In this document: in pieces, positions 11,101 through 23,639 of the stretch | Position numbering within the stretch: the stretch's first letter is position 1 | How the letters are laid out: each line of letters begins with the position of its first letter | Assembly (NCBI GenBank): GCA_027924645.1 | Contig: BSBN01000445.1 | Span: forward strand, 4,323,001-4,387,000 | From: Cunninghamia lanceolata | Lineage: Eukaryota > Streptophyta > Pinopsida > Cupressales > Cupressaceae | Direction: 5' to 3' | DNA: 64,000 nt | Notes under the pieces: generated by a model | What the model was told of the DNA's origin: nothing | The model's database searches: none | The model's input: the letters and a program-made list of their open reading frames with translations, nothing else | Made by a program: the position numbers and the translations under genes

Positions 11101-12268
11101 AGTGTACATTGAACAACCGGATGGATTTCAGTTATCTGAGCATGGTGATATGGTCTACAAATTAAAGAAGGCACTGTATGGTCTAAAGCAAGCCCCAAGA
11201 ACATGGTATGAAAGACCGGACAAACATCTTTTGAAGATTGGTTTCAACAAAGGTACTGCTGATAGTAACCTATATTTCAAAATTGATCATGAAAACATCT
11301 TGATTGTTGAAGTATTTGTTGATGATATCATCTTTGGAGGAAGAGACAGTATGTGTAAAACCTTTGCAAATCAAATGAAAAGTGAGTTTGAAATGTCAAT
11401 GCTTGGTGAAATGAATTTCTTCTTGGGTCTACAAATTCCTAAGACAAAGAAAGGAATCTTTATCTCTCAAACCAAATATGTGAAAGAATTGTTGAGGAAA
11501 TTTGGAATGGAAGATTCAAAGATAATGAACACTCCCATGGCAACTGGATGTAAGTTGAACAAAGATGATGACTCTCCTAAGACAAATCAGACAAAGTACA
11601 GGTCAATGATTGGAGGATTATTGTATCTCACTCAAACTAGACCAGATATAATGCAAGTTGTTGGTCTTGTGGCAAGATTCTAGGCTGATCCTAGAGAATC
11701 TTATGTCATGGCAATCAAAAGAATTTTTAGGTACTTAAAAGGAATAGTTGAGTATGGTTTGTGGTATCATAGAGATCATAATTTATCTCTTCATGCATAT
11801 ACAGATGCAGATTGGGTAGGAGATGTGGATGATATGAAGAGTACAAGTGGAGGAGCATTCTTTTTGGGAAAAAGGTTGGTTTCTTGGCTAAGCAAGAAAC
11901 AAGAGGCAATATCCCTGTCTACAACTAAAGCAGAATACATTGCAACAACAGGTAGTTGCACTCAAGTTTTGTGGATGAAGCAGATGCTAAGAGATATTCA
12001 ACTAGAATATGAGGAGCCTATCACAATTTTCTGTGATAATTCAAGTGCAATAAATATTTCTAAGAATCCAGTGTTGCATTCGAAGACTAAGCATATATCT
12101 ATCAAGTTTCACTTTCTGAGAGAGCAAGTGAACAAGGGTGAAGTCAGATTGGAGTATGTGCCCTCCAAGGATCAGCTTGCAGATATTTTTACTAAACCTC
12201 TTCCCAAGGACTCTTTTGAGTATCTTAGGGAGAAGTTAGGGGTTATTGCCCCTCCGGTGATGAACTAG
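8108..12268 (+). pseudogene. gag-pol polyprotein of element B (Copia)
   Basis: One frame of 1387 codons starts at ATG 8108 (MSSYKKDSLKFDG). It holds a gag N-terminal domain, a zinc knuckle near residues 275-288 (CFNCNKICHFASKC, with C where G is usual before H), and the protease motif IDSGC near 368. The integrase has an H-H-C-C finger (WLWHRRMCH then CKECQLGK), then D in HTDLCGP, D in SDRGGEF and E in GVVEKN. RT has FVDD near residue 1070, and RNase H starts near 1233 (TDADW). Six in-frame stops break it: 8189, 8432, 10058, 10184 (TGA), 10880 and 11681, the others TAG. No frameshift was found. At the first two stops the related element H keeps CAA, and H or sense suggests Q or R at the others. 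It would make all proteins for reverse transcription and integration, but this copy cannot. Confidence 0.93.
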
Positions 12269-12591
12269 GATGCATTGATGTGCATCAATCCGGTGGATAT
12301 CACAGTCATATCTTGTGATCTAGATTGATGATAAGGGAGCTACTACTCAGGGGGAGTAGCTGGTATGTTATGAAGTAGTAAAGTTACAAGTATGAGCCCT
12401 TTTCCATTGATGTCAAAGGGGGAGAGAAGACATGTGAAAAACAAGTGGTTGCTGATCGAAGGGGAAGCAATAAAGGAAGAGAAGACATGTGAATAGTTGT
12501 TGTTGTTAAGGGGAGTTGTAACAGTAAGGAGAAGTTCTTGTCTTGATGGTTTTTCACATCATATGTTGCCATCAATGACAAAGGGGGATAT
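12269..12591 (+). other. 3' untranslated region of element B with purine tracts
   Basis: There is no ORF on the element's strand. The region carries CAAAGGGGGAGAG at about 12414-12426, two weaker AAGGGGA-type tracts, and the tract CAAAGGGGGATAT (12579-12591) that abuts the 3' LTR and is the expected plus-strand primer. Confidence 0.75.
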
Positions 12592-13831
12592 TGTTGCAAG
12601 TATGGGCCTGACCGATGTTGTCATTGATGTCAACATACTCATGTTGTATTAATGAGAAGGATTAGATGAGCTGTGTGCTAAGGATATTAAGAAAATAAGT
12701 CTCAATTAGGAACAGTGAAGAATAGTGATGACAAGAAGGTAAAAGTCCTCAATAGGTTGAGGATCAGAGGATGCAGTTTAAAGGGTTTGTAGATATAAGT
12801 CTTGAGATACTCTAGTCAAAATTTCAGAGGGCCACATGAAGATCTGAAGAAGTTATGGTCGCTCAAGTAGAACCGGTTTTGGCAGGTGTTCAGAGGTGAC
12901 AGAGTGCCATAGATAGGTCCAGTGAGATCTGGTATTTCATTATCCCATTCTGCGGATCTGAGGGAGTGTTGAGGATGTCCCTGTGAAGTATCAACTAGAT
13001 TAGTTCATGGGTTGAAGGTCCAGAAGAGCCTATTCATTTGTGACAGTGATGACAGACTGTGTTCTTATAGCTTCAGATGAAGGAAAGAAGAATTCCAGTA
13101 GGATGATGAAGTGCAGATGTTTTTGGTGATTTAGGGAAGGTTATGATGATCGTTGGATCATGTCCAATTAATGTTGGTGGTCCGCATTGAAGTTAGAGTT
13201 TGCATTTGAAGCATAACCATAGATATTGGTGTTCTTCTTGAGACTGGCTGACCAGATGTATTACACGTCTTGCGGATGTTCTTGTAGGTGTTTTCTGACT
13301 TAGATGATTGTTCCTAAGTCGATGCCTTGTATAATTAAGGGATTGTGAATTCATTTTGAAGTGTGTCTTGTGGTGATAAGTGTGTGGTAGTGAAGAGAAG
13401 TGCGAAAGGTAGAGCAAAAGTATTGGGCTTAAATGGAATTGATTCAAGCATGCTGAAGATGCTATTCTCCAGTTCATAAAGGTGATACTTATTCCTTTGT
13501 AGATAGTGTGTCTCTTGTAGGCAGTGAGCCTCTTGTGAGCAGTGTGCTCAGGTAGTGAGCCCTAATTGGCATGTACCATTTTGTTCTTTCTATTCTTCTA
13601 ATAGAGAATGCATTCTTAGGTTAATCACCCCGTGGTTTTTCCCTTAACCAGGTTTTCCACCTCAAAATCTTGGTGTCATATGTGTTGATATGTTTTTGCT
13701 TTTGATTTGAATGCATTATGGTTCATGATTAATATTATGCTAATCACTAAAGAAGATTCAAGTGTTTAAAAAGAGAAAGTTTTGTACAACTGATTCACCC
13801 CCCCTCTTAGTTGTATGCCCTAAGTCTAACA
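12592..13831 (+). repeat. 3' LTR of element B
   Basis: TGTTGCAAGTATGGG...GTCTAACA, 1240 bp, closely matching the 5' copy with mostly A/G and C/T differences. Its TATA box reads TATAATTAA instead of TATAAATAA. GTGTT follows at 13832-13836. Confidence 0.93.
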
Positions 13832-13836
13832 GTGTT

Positions 13837-16800
13837 AACTTCTTACTCCTTTGCATGCACCTTTGGAGGCTCTATATACCTAGAAGATGCTCCTAGTTGT
13901 CCATAAGGTATTCAAATCTAGTCAAACTTCCCAAACTACCTCAGAACTTCCTTCAAAGCCACTTTGTAAAACCATAGGACGTGTTTCTACTATTTAGATG
14001 CCATTAGGACTCTTAGGGGAATTTGGAAAGAGTTTGGCTTTTTTAGGATTCTTAGAACTCCTCACAACTACCCATTAATTACCTAAAACCACTCTTCTTT
14101 GCACTAAATACTACTAAAGGGTCTTTGTCATGGTTAAAACTACCTGTAGGTGTTATGAAACTAGGTTTGTAGCCTTTTGAAAAGACTGGAAGCCTCCATT
14201 TCTCCATCACTGTCATGGTTAAAATACACAATGTGTATTTCAACCTTATTTTATTTTGTAGCCTTTTCTCAGGTCCTAACCCTCCTAACTTCCTTGAGTG
14301 CATAGTGATGCATTATGATTCCTTGAGAGTTTTGTTACTGGTAGTGTTTTGTCAATCTATTCTTCTTCATCTGGTTTACAAGGTTCTTTGGTGCTTACTG
14401 AGTTCCATCTCATTTGCCTCATGATAGAAACTTTATGACCTCACTCTTCAAGTGTCTTGGACTCCTGTATCTTGCTTTCTCATTTTTATTTTCTATGCAC
14501 TGCTTCTATTGACTATGATATGCTTATTTTGAAGGTTAATACCACAAGAGCTCTCAAGTCTAAGTTAGGTGTGCATGCAAACCTATTATTTCTCCCTTGT
14601 GGCTAAACTTCTATCATATTTGTTTAAGACTCCTTTCCTCTTTTGTTCTTTCATTTCCCACACTTCTTAACATTGGATTGTCAAAGCTTCACTTTTCCAT
14701 AGTTCACTATCAACTTGGACTGTCAAGTTCTTCATGTAGTCTTTGATGCTCAATGACCTTGTCCCTTCGTTCATACCCACTATCTAGTTTTTAGAGCATT
14801 GTCACAATGAACATTGCTCATTGTCACTAATAATGTCCTTATTTTAACCATTTAGAACCCAAGCACTATCTTCTCTCTTTCTGGTATAGCAGAGATCTCT
14901 CTTTGTTCACATGAATGCTTGCAATCCTTCTTGATTCTAACTTATGCACTACCATACTTTGTAGGGGGTTTTGATGATATGAAAGGCGGGAAGTTTCATA
15001 AGCTCAACAAGTCTTCTCTAGTAGTTTCCACTCCAAAAACCTCTTTGGCATTGTAGATATCACTTCAAAATTAGTTCCTTTTCTTCCATAGACCATATAG
15101 AGCTCGCAAGCCTATGCATGGTTACTTTACTATCTTTAATGATCCTATACCTGCAAAATCTCTTCTGCTTGAAAATCTTTTAATGTATTCATGTCTAAAA
15201 GCTTTAGGAGAACCTTGACATATTTGTTCACTATCACTATTATTCAGGGTTAAGGTAAATCGGTGTGAAAGCTTCAATGAAACAAACCCTTTATTGTCAT
15301 ATCATTGTCACACATCTAACCCTTAACTCTGAGGAAGGTCTATATGTGTGTAGCAAGCTATTGTGTTCTTTTAGAATGAATGGACAGTGATATTGTAAAG
15401 TTTTATGCAAACTAGTGACTGTCAGGGGTTTCCTCACTATATCTTTCACATACATAATCATCTTTGCATATTTCAACAAGTTTTTTATTTTCATAATAGA
15501 CTGAGATTTAGACAATCTATAGGGATCTATGAAGATGAGGAAGTTTGAGTTAGATGTCTTAGCTTGTGACAAGGTCTATACAAAAATGAAGAATGAAACC
15601 CTAGCTATCCCTGTTAAAAATATAGTGATCTTGCAGACCTCAACCCCCATGCACATATGATTGATCCTTGTTTGTATCCTTGCCATATATGTATGATGAA
15701 GTTCAATTAACCCTAAGACAACACAACTCATATCAAATATGATATATTGGCACCTCTAAACATGTATGATCTCCCATGCCCTAAGTAGGGTTTATAAAGG
15801 TCATGTGTACCTCCAACTTTATCTTTTATATGGTTAAAACCTAACTCAATGGCATAAAAAATTTACTTAGACATTTACACAAAAAACAACACTTTATTTT
15901 ACATGTTACACCTACCTCATGCAAACCCTTTACTATCTTCCTTCTCACTGTCACAAATCTTTTGACTGCATCTAGAGTTGTCACTATTGTTGATGACTAT
16001 TCAGGTCCTTAGAAATTAGCTCCATAACTATTTCATAGAGCACTACCCTGCTACCTAAGCACCTAGCAAGGATTAAAAGATTCTTTTTGTAGCTATGCAA
16101 ACCTCTTGAATAAAGATGGATGCAAACCTAAAATGATGTGTAGGTCTGTATGAGATGAGCAATCCTCTCTAAAACTTTAAAAGCTCATAATCTCTACTCT
16201 TTGATCCTTTATAAGGTCTATAATACATGTTTGATCAATGAAACTCCTCAAAACTGCTTGGATCTAACATAGTTCATAATATTTGCAACTCTAATGTGTC
16301 TTTTTGAAGGATTGTGTATTTTTTTGCATGTTTTGAAAATCAACATGATTGATAGGGCTATATATGTTAGTAATGGAGCTCTTATGACCTCAATTTGACC
16401 TATGATCTCTTGAAAGAGATCACTTCTCACAAAAAGAACCCTGTGTAACTCTTGAAACTCCGCATGATCACAAATAATGCAATCCTCTACTAGATAATGT
16501 AAAACATAGAAAGAAACTACAAAAACTAAAGTGTTGATAGGGTTAAAAGGCCTATTTAGCAAGGTTTTCATACAGTCATAAAGCTATTCTACACAAATAA
16601 ACTATATCTCTACCACAAAGCATATATCATCCCTTGCATACATGTGATGTTTCCATGCAAACTATGTCTTTCCTAATTACAACAGATCTATAGTATGTTT
16701 TAAAGATTCTTTCTATAGACTTCTTCATGGATGTACTATATCTCATTTTTTCAGAGCCTTTTTCATTTAACTTGAACGTATTTCAAACTTGTGTCCTTGT

Positions 16801-17437
16801 CATAGATCTATGCTTCTCAGGTATCTTGATGCATGTATTGAGGATCAATCAGTAGATAAGAACATCTTTCAACGTGTTCAAATCTTTGCATGGTCTCCTA
16901 CCCACAAATATTCATGTTTTCCATTTAGTTTTCATGAAGTTTTAGGCCTTAGTTTCCTAATATCTATGCCTTCCACCATTGAAACCTAAAACAACATACA
17001 AACCCTAAACAAAGAAACCTAGAAATCAAAGAAAAGTCAACCTAAAACCTAACCAGAGAGCTGACTCAAAGAAGACGAGTTAAAAAAACTATAGAACAAT
17101 GATCTAGAACCCTAGTTTGGATTTTAAAATACCTTCCCTCCATATTACATATATATTTTGACAAGGTTAAGGTATTTTTAAACTTATAAAGTACTAAAAT
17201 TTGAGCCTTTGACCAAAAATGCATGTATCCACGTGCCTTTTGGAAGACATCCATCTTTCAAGACATTTTTTAAACTCAATATACACAATAAAGTCATTTA
17301 ATAAAGTTGACATATTGAAACCCATTCAGAGACCCTTTAAAGACTATCAAAGACTTCTAAATACTCAAAAACTCTAAAAACTCCAAAGACACCTTGAATT
17401 AACATGCCTTTGGCCTAGAAGGCAAAAAATGTTAACA
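13837..17437 (-). other. Right-hand part of the element I LTR, non-coding
   Basis: These 3.6 kb hold no coherent reading frame; the short ORFs here lack family features. I see no tRNA, no LTR pair and no target duplication inside it. It is read as the U3-side bulk of the long LTR of element I. Confidence 0.55.
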
Positions 17438-17705
17438 TTTTTGGTGACTTCTACTTGAGTTTTTCCTGCTAAAACTTGAAAGACAAGCTACCTTCTACTC
17501 TCCATTGGGCCATAGAGTCAAAGAAGTCTAAAACAAACTCAAAACAAACCTAAGAAACTATTGTTAGTACCACTAGAACAACAACAAAACAAAAAAAAAT
17601 GCCATAAACACAACAAAATAGTCCTCTAATAGGACAACAAGCTTGTGCACAACACTTATTTGACACACACATCACCTATCCTACTATATAGAAAGGAAAA
17701 CCATT
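17438..17705 (-). other. 3' spacer between integrase and LTR of element I
   Basis: This is untranslated sequence. Directly before the LTR start the minus strand reads GAAGTCACCAAAAA, similar to GGTCACCAAGAAC before the LTR of element J. It is less purine-rich than a usual polypurine tract. Confidence 0.5.
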
Positions 17706-18916
17706 ACCTCAATAGTAGTGCTTGAGGTGTATCCCATTGACTAGGATTGATAGCTCCTCTCTAGCTAGCTTGGATAGATGGAATGCATTGTGTTGCTTAC
17801 ACTCAAAAATCATATAAGGCCCACTCCACATTGAATCAAATTTGGTGTGCTTTATGGGCCTTCTCTTCAATTCATCCCATTTGAGGACAATATCCACATC
17901 ACTGAAACTCTTGGAGCTTCTATCTTGTCAAAGGACCTCTTCATTTGAGCTTGGTGAAACTCTATTGACTTCATAGGTTGTCTTTTTTCCTCTAGTTCCA
18001 TCAATTGTGCAAACCTAATTGTCATTGGGACTTATTCTTCTATCATTTGCATCTGATTGATCAAAACAAGAGCTAGAAGTTCAAGTGATATGTGTAGCCT
18101 TACCTCTTTTCCATAAACCAACATGTATGGCGTGTTTCCAATTGAACTTTTGGGTGTTATCCTATCATCCCATATGGAATATTTCAACTTAGTATGCAAA
18201 GATATCTGATTATCCTCAGTTGTTCTCTTAGTGATCCTGATTAAGTTCTTGTTTGTGGACTCAACTAATCCATTGCCTTGAGGATAATAGTTTGATGAAG
18301 TACTCAAATAAATACCAATTCTAACAACCCAATCACTTATTTTTATTCCCACAAAAGCTAATGCATTGTCTAATATAATGGAATGAGGTACACCAACCTT
18401 TGTGACCAAGTCTTCATAGAAGTTTAGGACTGCACTTTCACTTACCTCTTTTAGTACTATAGCCTCTGTCCACTTTGTAAAATAATGAGTGGTTGTAAGT
18501 ACCCATTTGTGGCCTACACTAGAAGTTGGGTTAATAACTACAACAAAATCTAATCCCCACTTCATAAAGGGTTGTTCAACTTGAATGGGATGTAAAGGAA
18601 GAGATTCTCACCTTTCCTTACCTATGAAAAATGCACATTTCTTACATTTTCTTATGCATGCATGAGTATCTTTAAATAGGCTAGGCCAATAATATCCTTC
18701 TCTCATGATTTTAAGTGATGTTGTTCTTATAGCAAATTGTCCTTCTGCTGTCCCATCATGAAACTCATGCAAAACCTTGTCCACTTGGTTAGTTTTAATG
18801 CATCTAAGTAAAACACCATTGAAATCCTTTTTGAATAGCACACCATTCAAGAGAACATAAGGTATGGATTGCATTCTAAAGTACCTTCTTTTTTCCTTAT
18901 CCAACCTTGTTGACAC
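17706..18916 (-). pseudogene. Integrase end of Gypsy element I pol
   Basis: From 18916 leftward there is the zinc-binding part (EFHDGT, with Q for the second H of the finger, then CIRKCKKC). The catalytic core follows with D in KWGLDFV, D in IILDNALAF and E in GLVESTNKN. The C-terminal part contains LKWDELKRRPIKHTKF and SMWSGPYMI. Ty3/Gypsy integrases have this order. The three blocks are 18608-18916, 18032-18565 and 17709-17897, broken by frameshifts and stops, and the stop at 17706-17708 is probably the natural end. LTR K cuts off everything upstream (RNase H, RT). It is a close relative of the integrase of J, but with the catalytic Glu kept. Confidence 0.85.
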
Positions 18917-20163
18917 TATTGCAAGTATGTGCTAATCGGTGTTGTCATTGGTGTGAACTATGTCTTTTGATGAAGTTGTTGTTTGATTAAGTTGTCTTGT
19001 TGAAGGTAGTTTGGTTTCTATGTTGATGTGATAAATATTATAAGAATATACTTTTGATATTGAGTTTCCAATGCTTTTGAGAAAATTTGATTAATACTAG
19101 AAATAGTGTATTGAAGAAGTCTTCTAACCTACAGAGTGATGTTCAGGTTTTTGCTCTGCATTTCTTCTAAGTTGGAGATCTAAGTGTGTGGTTTGGATAT
19201 GTTGTTAAGATGTGTTTGAAGATGTTAAATCTAGAATTTAGTGCTCTGGATTGTTGTGCAATGGAAGTTATGTTCACCAGTTTGAAGACAGTGTCTGACA
19301 GTGTTAGCAGTGTGTCTGAGAGAAAGTATTTTACTCCGCATTCCTCTGCAAAAAGGTTTCAGGTGCTGCAGTTCTAGATATGTGTTCATAAGATCCTTAT
19401 CTATCTTCATTCCAGAGGGTTTGTGATTTGAGAAAGAGCTAAGGTATAGAGTGGTTTTCCTTTATTCCCTTGTGCCATGGAATGTTTAGGTCTAGACCTA
19501 ATTCAAAAATTGTGTGTGACGACCTTGGAGATTGTATTGCCAACCTTGAAGATTATTTCAAAAGTAATGATGGTATAAATAAGTGTCAAGGATTCATGGA
19601 TAAATTTGTGTGAATGAGGGATATGATGTTGTAATGTGAATTTGATCAGGGCAGAAAGGGCTTTCATGTGTTAGGCTACCAGATGTAGTGAGTAGAAGGT
19701 GTCTACAATTTTTGGTGATGCTGTGAAGGTGTTATGTATGTTGTGGTGTATAATGAGCTTCATTGGAACCGAACTCCATGCATAGGTTAGATGCAACTAT
19801 ATCAGTTCAAATTCTGGTAGTGAGCCATTCTTTTCTTCTTTCTTTCTTTCTTAGTGGGTAGTGAGTCCACTTGGATAGTGAGTCCCCTACAGTTAGCATT
19901 CTCTCTATAGTAGTGAGCCTTTGTAATTCGGTATTGTTACTATATTATATTGTGAGCTAATCCTCACCATGGTTTTTCCCTTTTAGGGTTTTCCACATAA
20001 AAATCTAGTGTTCTCTTGTGCATGGTGTTGATGTGTTTAAGTTTTTGTTATATGTTTTTCATATTTAAACATCATAATAGATTAAGGGTTTAAGTGAACT
20101 GATGTGGATGTGATTATGTTTATGGAAGTGTTGATGTTTAAATTTGTAGATAATTACCAACAA
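18917..20163 (+). repeat. LTR K, SIRE-like, 3' end missing
   Basis: It begins TATTGCAAGTATGTGC, one base from the TGTTGCAAG start of B, H and the solo LTR, and runs about 1.25 kb with the same modules. These are a GTTGTCATTGGTG box near the edge, a TATA box at 19574-19582, four TAGTGAG repeats at 19817-19920 and a GGTTTTTCCC block. The C-rich hairpin and a primer site are absent. Element J starts at 20164 where the last ~60 bases should follow, so J probably inserted inside K. No target duplication of K is visible because its right end lies beyond the window. Confidence 0.65.
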
Positions 20164-21640
20164 TGGGAAACCCTAAGAATGTAGGACCCAACCCTTAAGG
20201 TAACCTCCATATTTTAAATAAGTTGGTTCTTCTCTATGGGGTTTGATGTAAAGGGAAGAAAAAACAAGATTACAAATGAAATACTCTAGTCTGCTAAGGT
20301 GATGCACCAGATTTATGTTAAGATCTAGATCAATAGCACAGTGATTTAATTTGTAAGATTTATGATAAAGCTACATAGCATTAAGCATGATTAACCATAA
20401 CAGAATATTTAGGTCTGATTCATCAAAGGCATAACACAAAAAGTAAAGAACACAATTCAGAAAGACATCATAAAATACACAGAACACCACTCTCTCTTCA
20501 TTGATGGTCAAGAGAAGAAAGTACATAAGACAAAAAAAAGCACAGATTTACAATATTTGATCTTGCCTGAGAGGCACCTATTAAGGAAAAATATATTTAT
20601 GATCTAGCAGCTAAAACTCTCTGATATTTCAAATTTTTCTGTATGTGTGTGTTTCTCTAGCCATACTTAACTATTTATAGCACAAAAATAGAGCTCAAAT
20701 ATTCTTCGGGGCCACTAAGATCCTAACTACCTCGCTACTTGCAAGTCCAGTTAACTGTCATGATATTCTCTTCGACCCACATGCCAACAATCTTCATAGG
20801 ATATTCAACTTTAGTTCTTCCATGCCGTTGCAACTAATCTTGTGTACCCAAAATTTCTCCCACCTTCTCACTGGGTTGACCGCCATAACTCTGAGCAATA
20901 GTTGATTTTTTGAACAAGGGTTGCAACAAGCAATAACATTAGGACAAATGGAAACTTCCATGGGTCTCAATAGAACTTCCACAAAACTTCAACAAAACTT
21001 CCTTCAAATGCCCGCAGCTATGACACTTGTCATTCTCAATGACGTCCTCTATTTTCCATAGTATCAGGTCCCACTTTAGTGCATGGCAGACTCTTGCGGC
21101 ACTTATCACTTAATAAAAAGGAGACCCCACCCTGACATCACATGGACACATGGCAAGCTCCGCGACTCCTACAAAAAGGACACATGGCATCCCTACGCTC
21201 CTCCTAAATAACTTAGCCAAAATAATATTTCAAATGCTTGTGGTGCTAACACTTGGCTCTTTCCATGAAGACTTGGAAACCTTTGAAAGAAACTCAAAAC
21301 AAATGCTAATGCTGACAAGTGGCAGGTCCCGCTTCATTCTGTGGTGGTCATTGAATTGCATATGGTAGGGACACATGTCATTCTCCGTGAGGACTTCAAA
21401 AGATAATCAATTCCTTACCTTTTAGCCCAAAGACCCGACGTCACATTGACATGCAATACCTTCACACTTCTTTGGAGGAAAATTTCCTTTGCAAACTCTT
21501 AAATGCCCGTGGTTGTGACTGTTGTCATGACTCGTGGCTCTAAGACTCTTCACCTACTTTATGTTAGCCCCGACTATTAAACCTTAGCTGATTTAACAAA
21601 TATTTATGAATACAAAATGTAGAGTTTTTAAAGCTCTACA
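20164..21640 (-). repeat. 3' LTR of element J
   Basis: On the minus strand it starts TGTAGAGCTTTAAAAACTC at 21640 and ends GGGTTTCCCA at 20164, 1477 bp. It has a GGTGATGCACCAG box 134 bases from the left edge, related to the box in the LTR of I and in insertion L. GGTCACCAAGAAC lies just before it. The second LTR is outside the window, so the edges are inferred from TG...CA and from neighbours. Confidence 0.55.
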
Positions 21641-22947
21641 GTTCTTGGTGACCAAAAAGGGACTCTGTGCCTACATAGAAAGAAATAAAGCCAAAATTTT
21701 ATCTAGTTGAGATCTTGAAAGTTTTGGCAAAGCAACCTGATAATCATACCACTCTGTATCCATTAGGCTTTCCTTTTTTGAAGGGCCTGGAAAGCCAGAT
21801 CTAATTCAATTATTTCTTTATGTGAAAAGGTCTGCAAACTTTGTATCACAACATGCAATTGAAACTCTAACCAAGCTATAGGAAGAAAAACTAACTCTAC
21901 TTCACCAACACTAGATGAATCAGTCAAGGTTTGAAAAACCATTTGATCATTCTATTTTACCAACAATAGGGCCTTTATCTGATCCTCCATCAACATTGTG
22001 TTTCTATCTAGGAATGGTGAGGGAAGTCCCAATTGGACTAGGTTTTCAATATGCCCCTTCATTCCATTAACCCCTTGCTTTAGTACATTTAACAAAGATT
22101 TACACATAGTAGCAGCTTTGTGACAGCTCAAAATTTCATTAACATTTTCTATTGCTATCATTCTATCATTTATTCCTACTACCTACAAAATTTCATTAGA
22201 GGCATCGTAGAACTTTTGAAGTAAAAGCTGAGAATTAGAAACCTTGATAGGCACTAAAGATAAAACCTCTTCAACAGAAGACTCCACCCTTTCACATAAT
22301 TGTTGTGCATTCAAAAGAAACTTGAGAAGTGGATTTAACTGAGACACATCATTTGAGATCATTTTCCATGAAGAAACATAAAGTTCCTTAACCATTGCCA
22401 ATACCCTAGTATTATGTAACTGTTGGGTGAGCTCCAAATTTAATTGCTTTACTTTTTCTTGCTTAGCCAAGAATTGAGTTTGTAGGGTAGTGCTTTGATC
22501 TTTCTCAGCTTTAAGGTTCTGTTGCAATTGGGAAACTTCGTTAGTTTTATCATTATGTTCCTTTTCCAAAAGAATATTTTCCTATTCTAGTATGTCCATT
22601 GCAGTTTTGACCTAGGACAACTTAGACTACAATTTAGTCAATTTCAACTATGGAGCGTGGAAAAATTCCTTTGACACTATAGTCTTAATATCTTTGTTTA
22701 GTCTATCAATTTCCAGGTCTTTAGCCTTGATTTCTGTATGGATTTGGTTCACTTTTGCCTTTGTTTGAGTCAAATCATCCTCTACCTTTTGTAATTTCCT
22801 AGATGCCTTAAGATAATCTGTGGTCACTGCCACTGATGTTTCATTCATTAACTCTACTTTATCTTGTGGCCTAAATTGGGTCAAGTCCATTGCAACAACA
22901 CTCATAGTATAGTCTTCTGGTCGCATCTGTTCAAGGGGTTTTATTAC
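21641..22947 (-). pseudogene. ORF3 of element J, C-terminal coiled-coil part
   Basis: Open blocks at 22983-22648 (only the part left of 22948 is J), 22569-22183 and 22161-21952 encode a long helical region. It includes LQKVEDDLTQTKAKVNQIH and a KDLEIDRLNKDI heptad stretch, then a glutamine-rich helix. Stops between blocks are few. The protein continues from 28552-30734 across Copia C1: without C1 and one ATTAC the frame reads SPNVIKPLEQMRPEDYTM. The function is unknown. Additional ORFs between integrase and 3' LTR are known from several plant Gypsy lineages. Confidence 0.6.
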
Positions 22948-23624
22948 TGTTGGGAAATGAGGTGCCTCAACCTTGTTGCACATTTCCTATAATAGTTATT
23001 TTTTAAAAATATTTTCCTACAACTGTTATGCATTGTTGGTGCTATGAAAATTGGATTATTAGGTGTCAAAATATACCCACATGGTGGTATATTATGGAAG
23101 GCCTATTTTTAGGCATATTATGATAGATTATATGACATCTGTAAGGGTAAAAAATAAGGGATTTCATTTTGGACGTGAGAGCTTATTTTAGATTGGAATC
23201 TTGGATGAGAAGTTAAGCACATAGTTTTGTAAACCACTTATGGTTTCTTGTATAGCCAAAAGTCTATAAATTGGAGGCTTGAGGAGTAGTTTGTATTATG
23301 TGAGTTTGCAGGTACTGTTATGCTGCTGAAATTTTTCTAAAGTTGATTTCTAGTGATACTCCTATAATAAACTTGCTCTGCAAGTGTATGTAATCTTCTT
23401 AATGGATTTGGAATACATTGAGTAGGCTTTTGGAGTGTGGGCTTTTTCACCTGAAAGGGTTTTCCCCATGTATATCTAGCGTTTTGTGTTTCATTGTTTA
23501 TTTCATGTTTTAAATGTGCTTCTGAAATTTCTATAACTGTTAGATCAACTTTTAAAAGTTTTGCATAATGTTTCTCCTCAAGATTGACATAGGAAGTTGT
23601 TTCCACTACTTTAACTTCCTTACA
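22948..23624 (+). repeat. 5' LTR of element C1
   Basis: TGTTGGGAAATGAGG to TTCCTTACA, 677 bp. A TATAAATT box lies at 23265-23272 and a GAAAGGGTTTTCCCC block at about 23453-23468. It lacks the C-rich hairpin found in the SIRE-like LTRs. Confidence 0.93.
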
Positions 23625-23639
23625 AGTGGTATCAGAGCC
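23625..23639 (+). other. Primer binding site of element C1
   Basis: AGTGGTATCAGAGCC follows the LTR directly; TGGTATCAGAGC is the initiator tRNA-Met site. Confidence 0.9.

Larger units (their letters stand above)
6812..13831 (+). mobile_element. Complete SIRE-like Copia element B
   Basis: The element is 7020 bp with LTRs of 1239 and 1240 bp and is flanked by GTGTT on both sides (6807-6811 and 13832-13836). The first base of the 5' LTR is C instead of T. Inside lie a primer binding site, one gag-pol frame (8108-12268) and a purine-tract end at 12579-12591. The domain order protease, integrase, RT, RNase H makes it Copia. RT and RNase H residues ([38 protein letters not shown]) look SIRE-like. 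LTR differences seen by eye are nearly all transitions, so it is fairly recent but now inactive through stop codons. Confidence 0.95.
5918..17437 (-). repeat. Long LTR of Gypsy element I, interrupted by Copia B
   Basis: On the minus strand the repeat starts TGTTAACATT at 17437 and ends TTTGACA at 5918. Without element B and one copy of its target duplication it is about 4.5 kb (5918-6811 plus 13837-17437). The boundaries rest on the primer site to the left, the integrase end to the right, and a block near the left end (a GGTGATGAACCAAAATG-type box 217 bases from the edge). That box is also found near the left ends of the LTR of J and of insertion L. The 13837-17437 part has only short chance ORFs. 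The same LTR has pol on its upstream side and gag on its downstream side. Confidence 0.62.

Noticed and set aside
14079..14424. Short ORFs on both strands (69-74 codons)
   Set aside because: They overlap each other, lack any family feature and lie in the non-coding LTR of element I.
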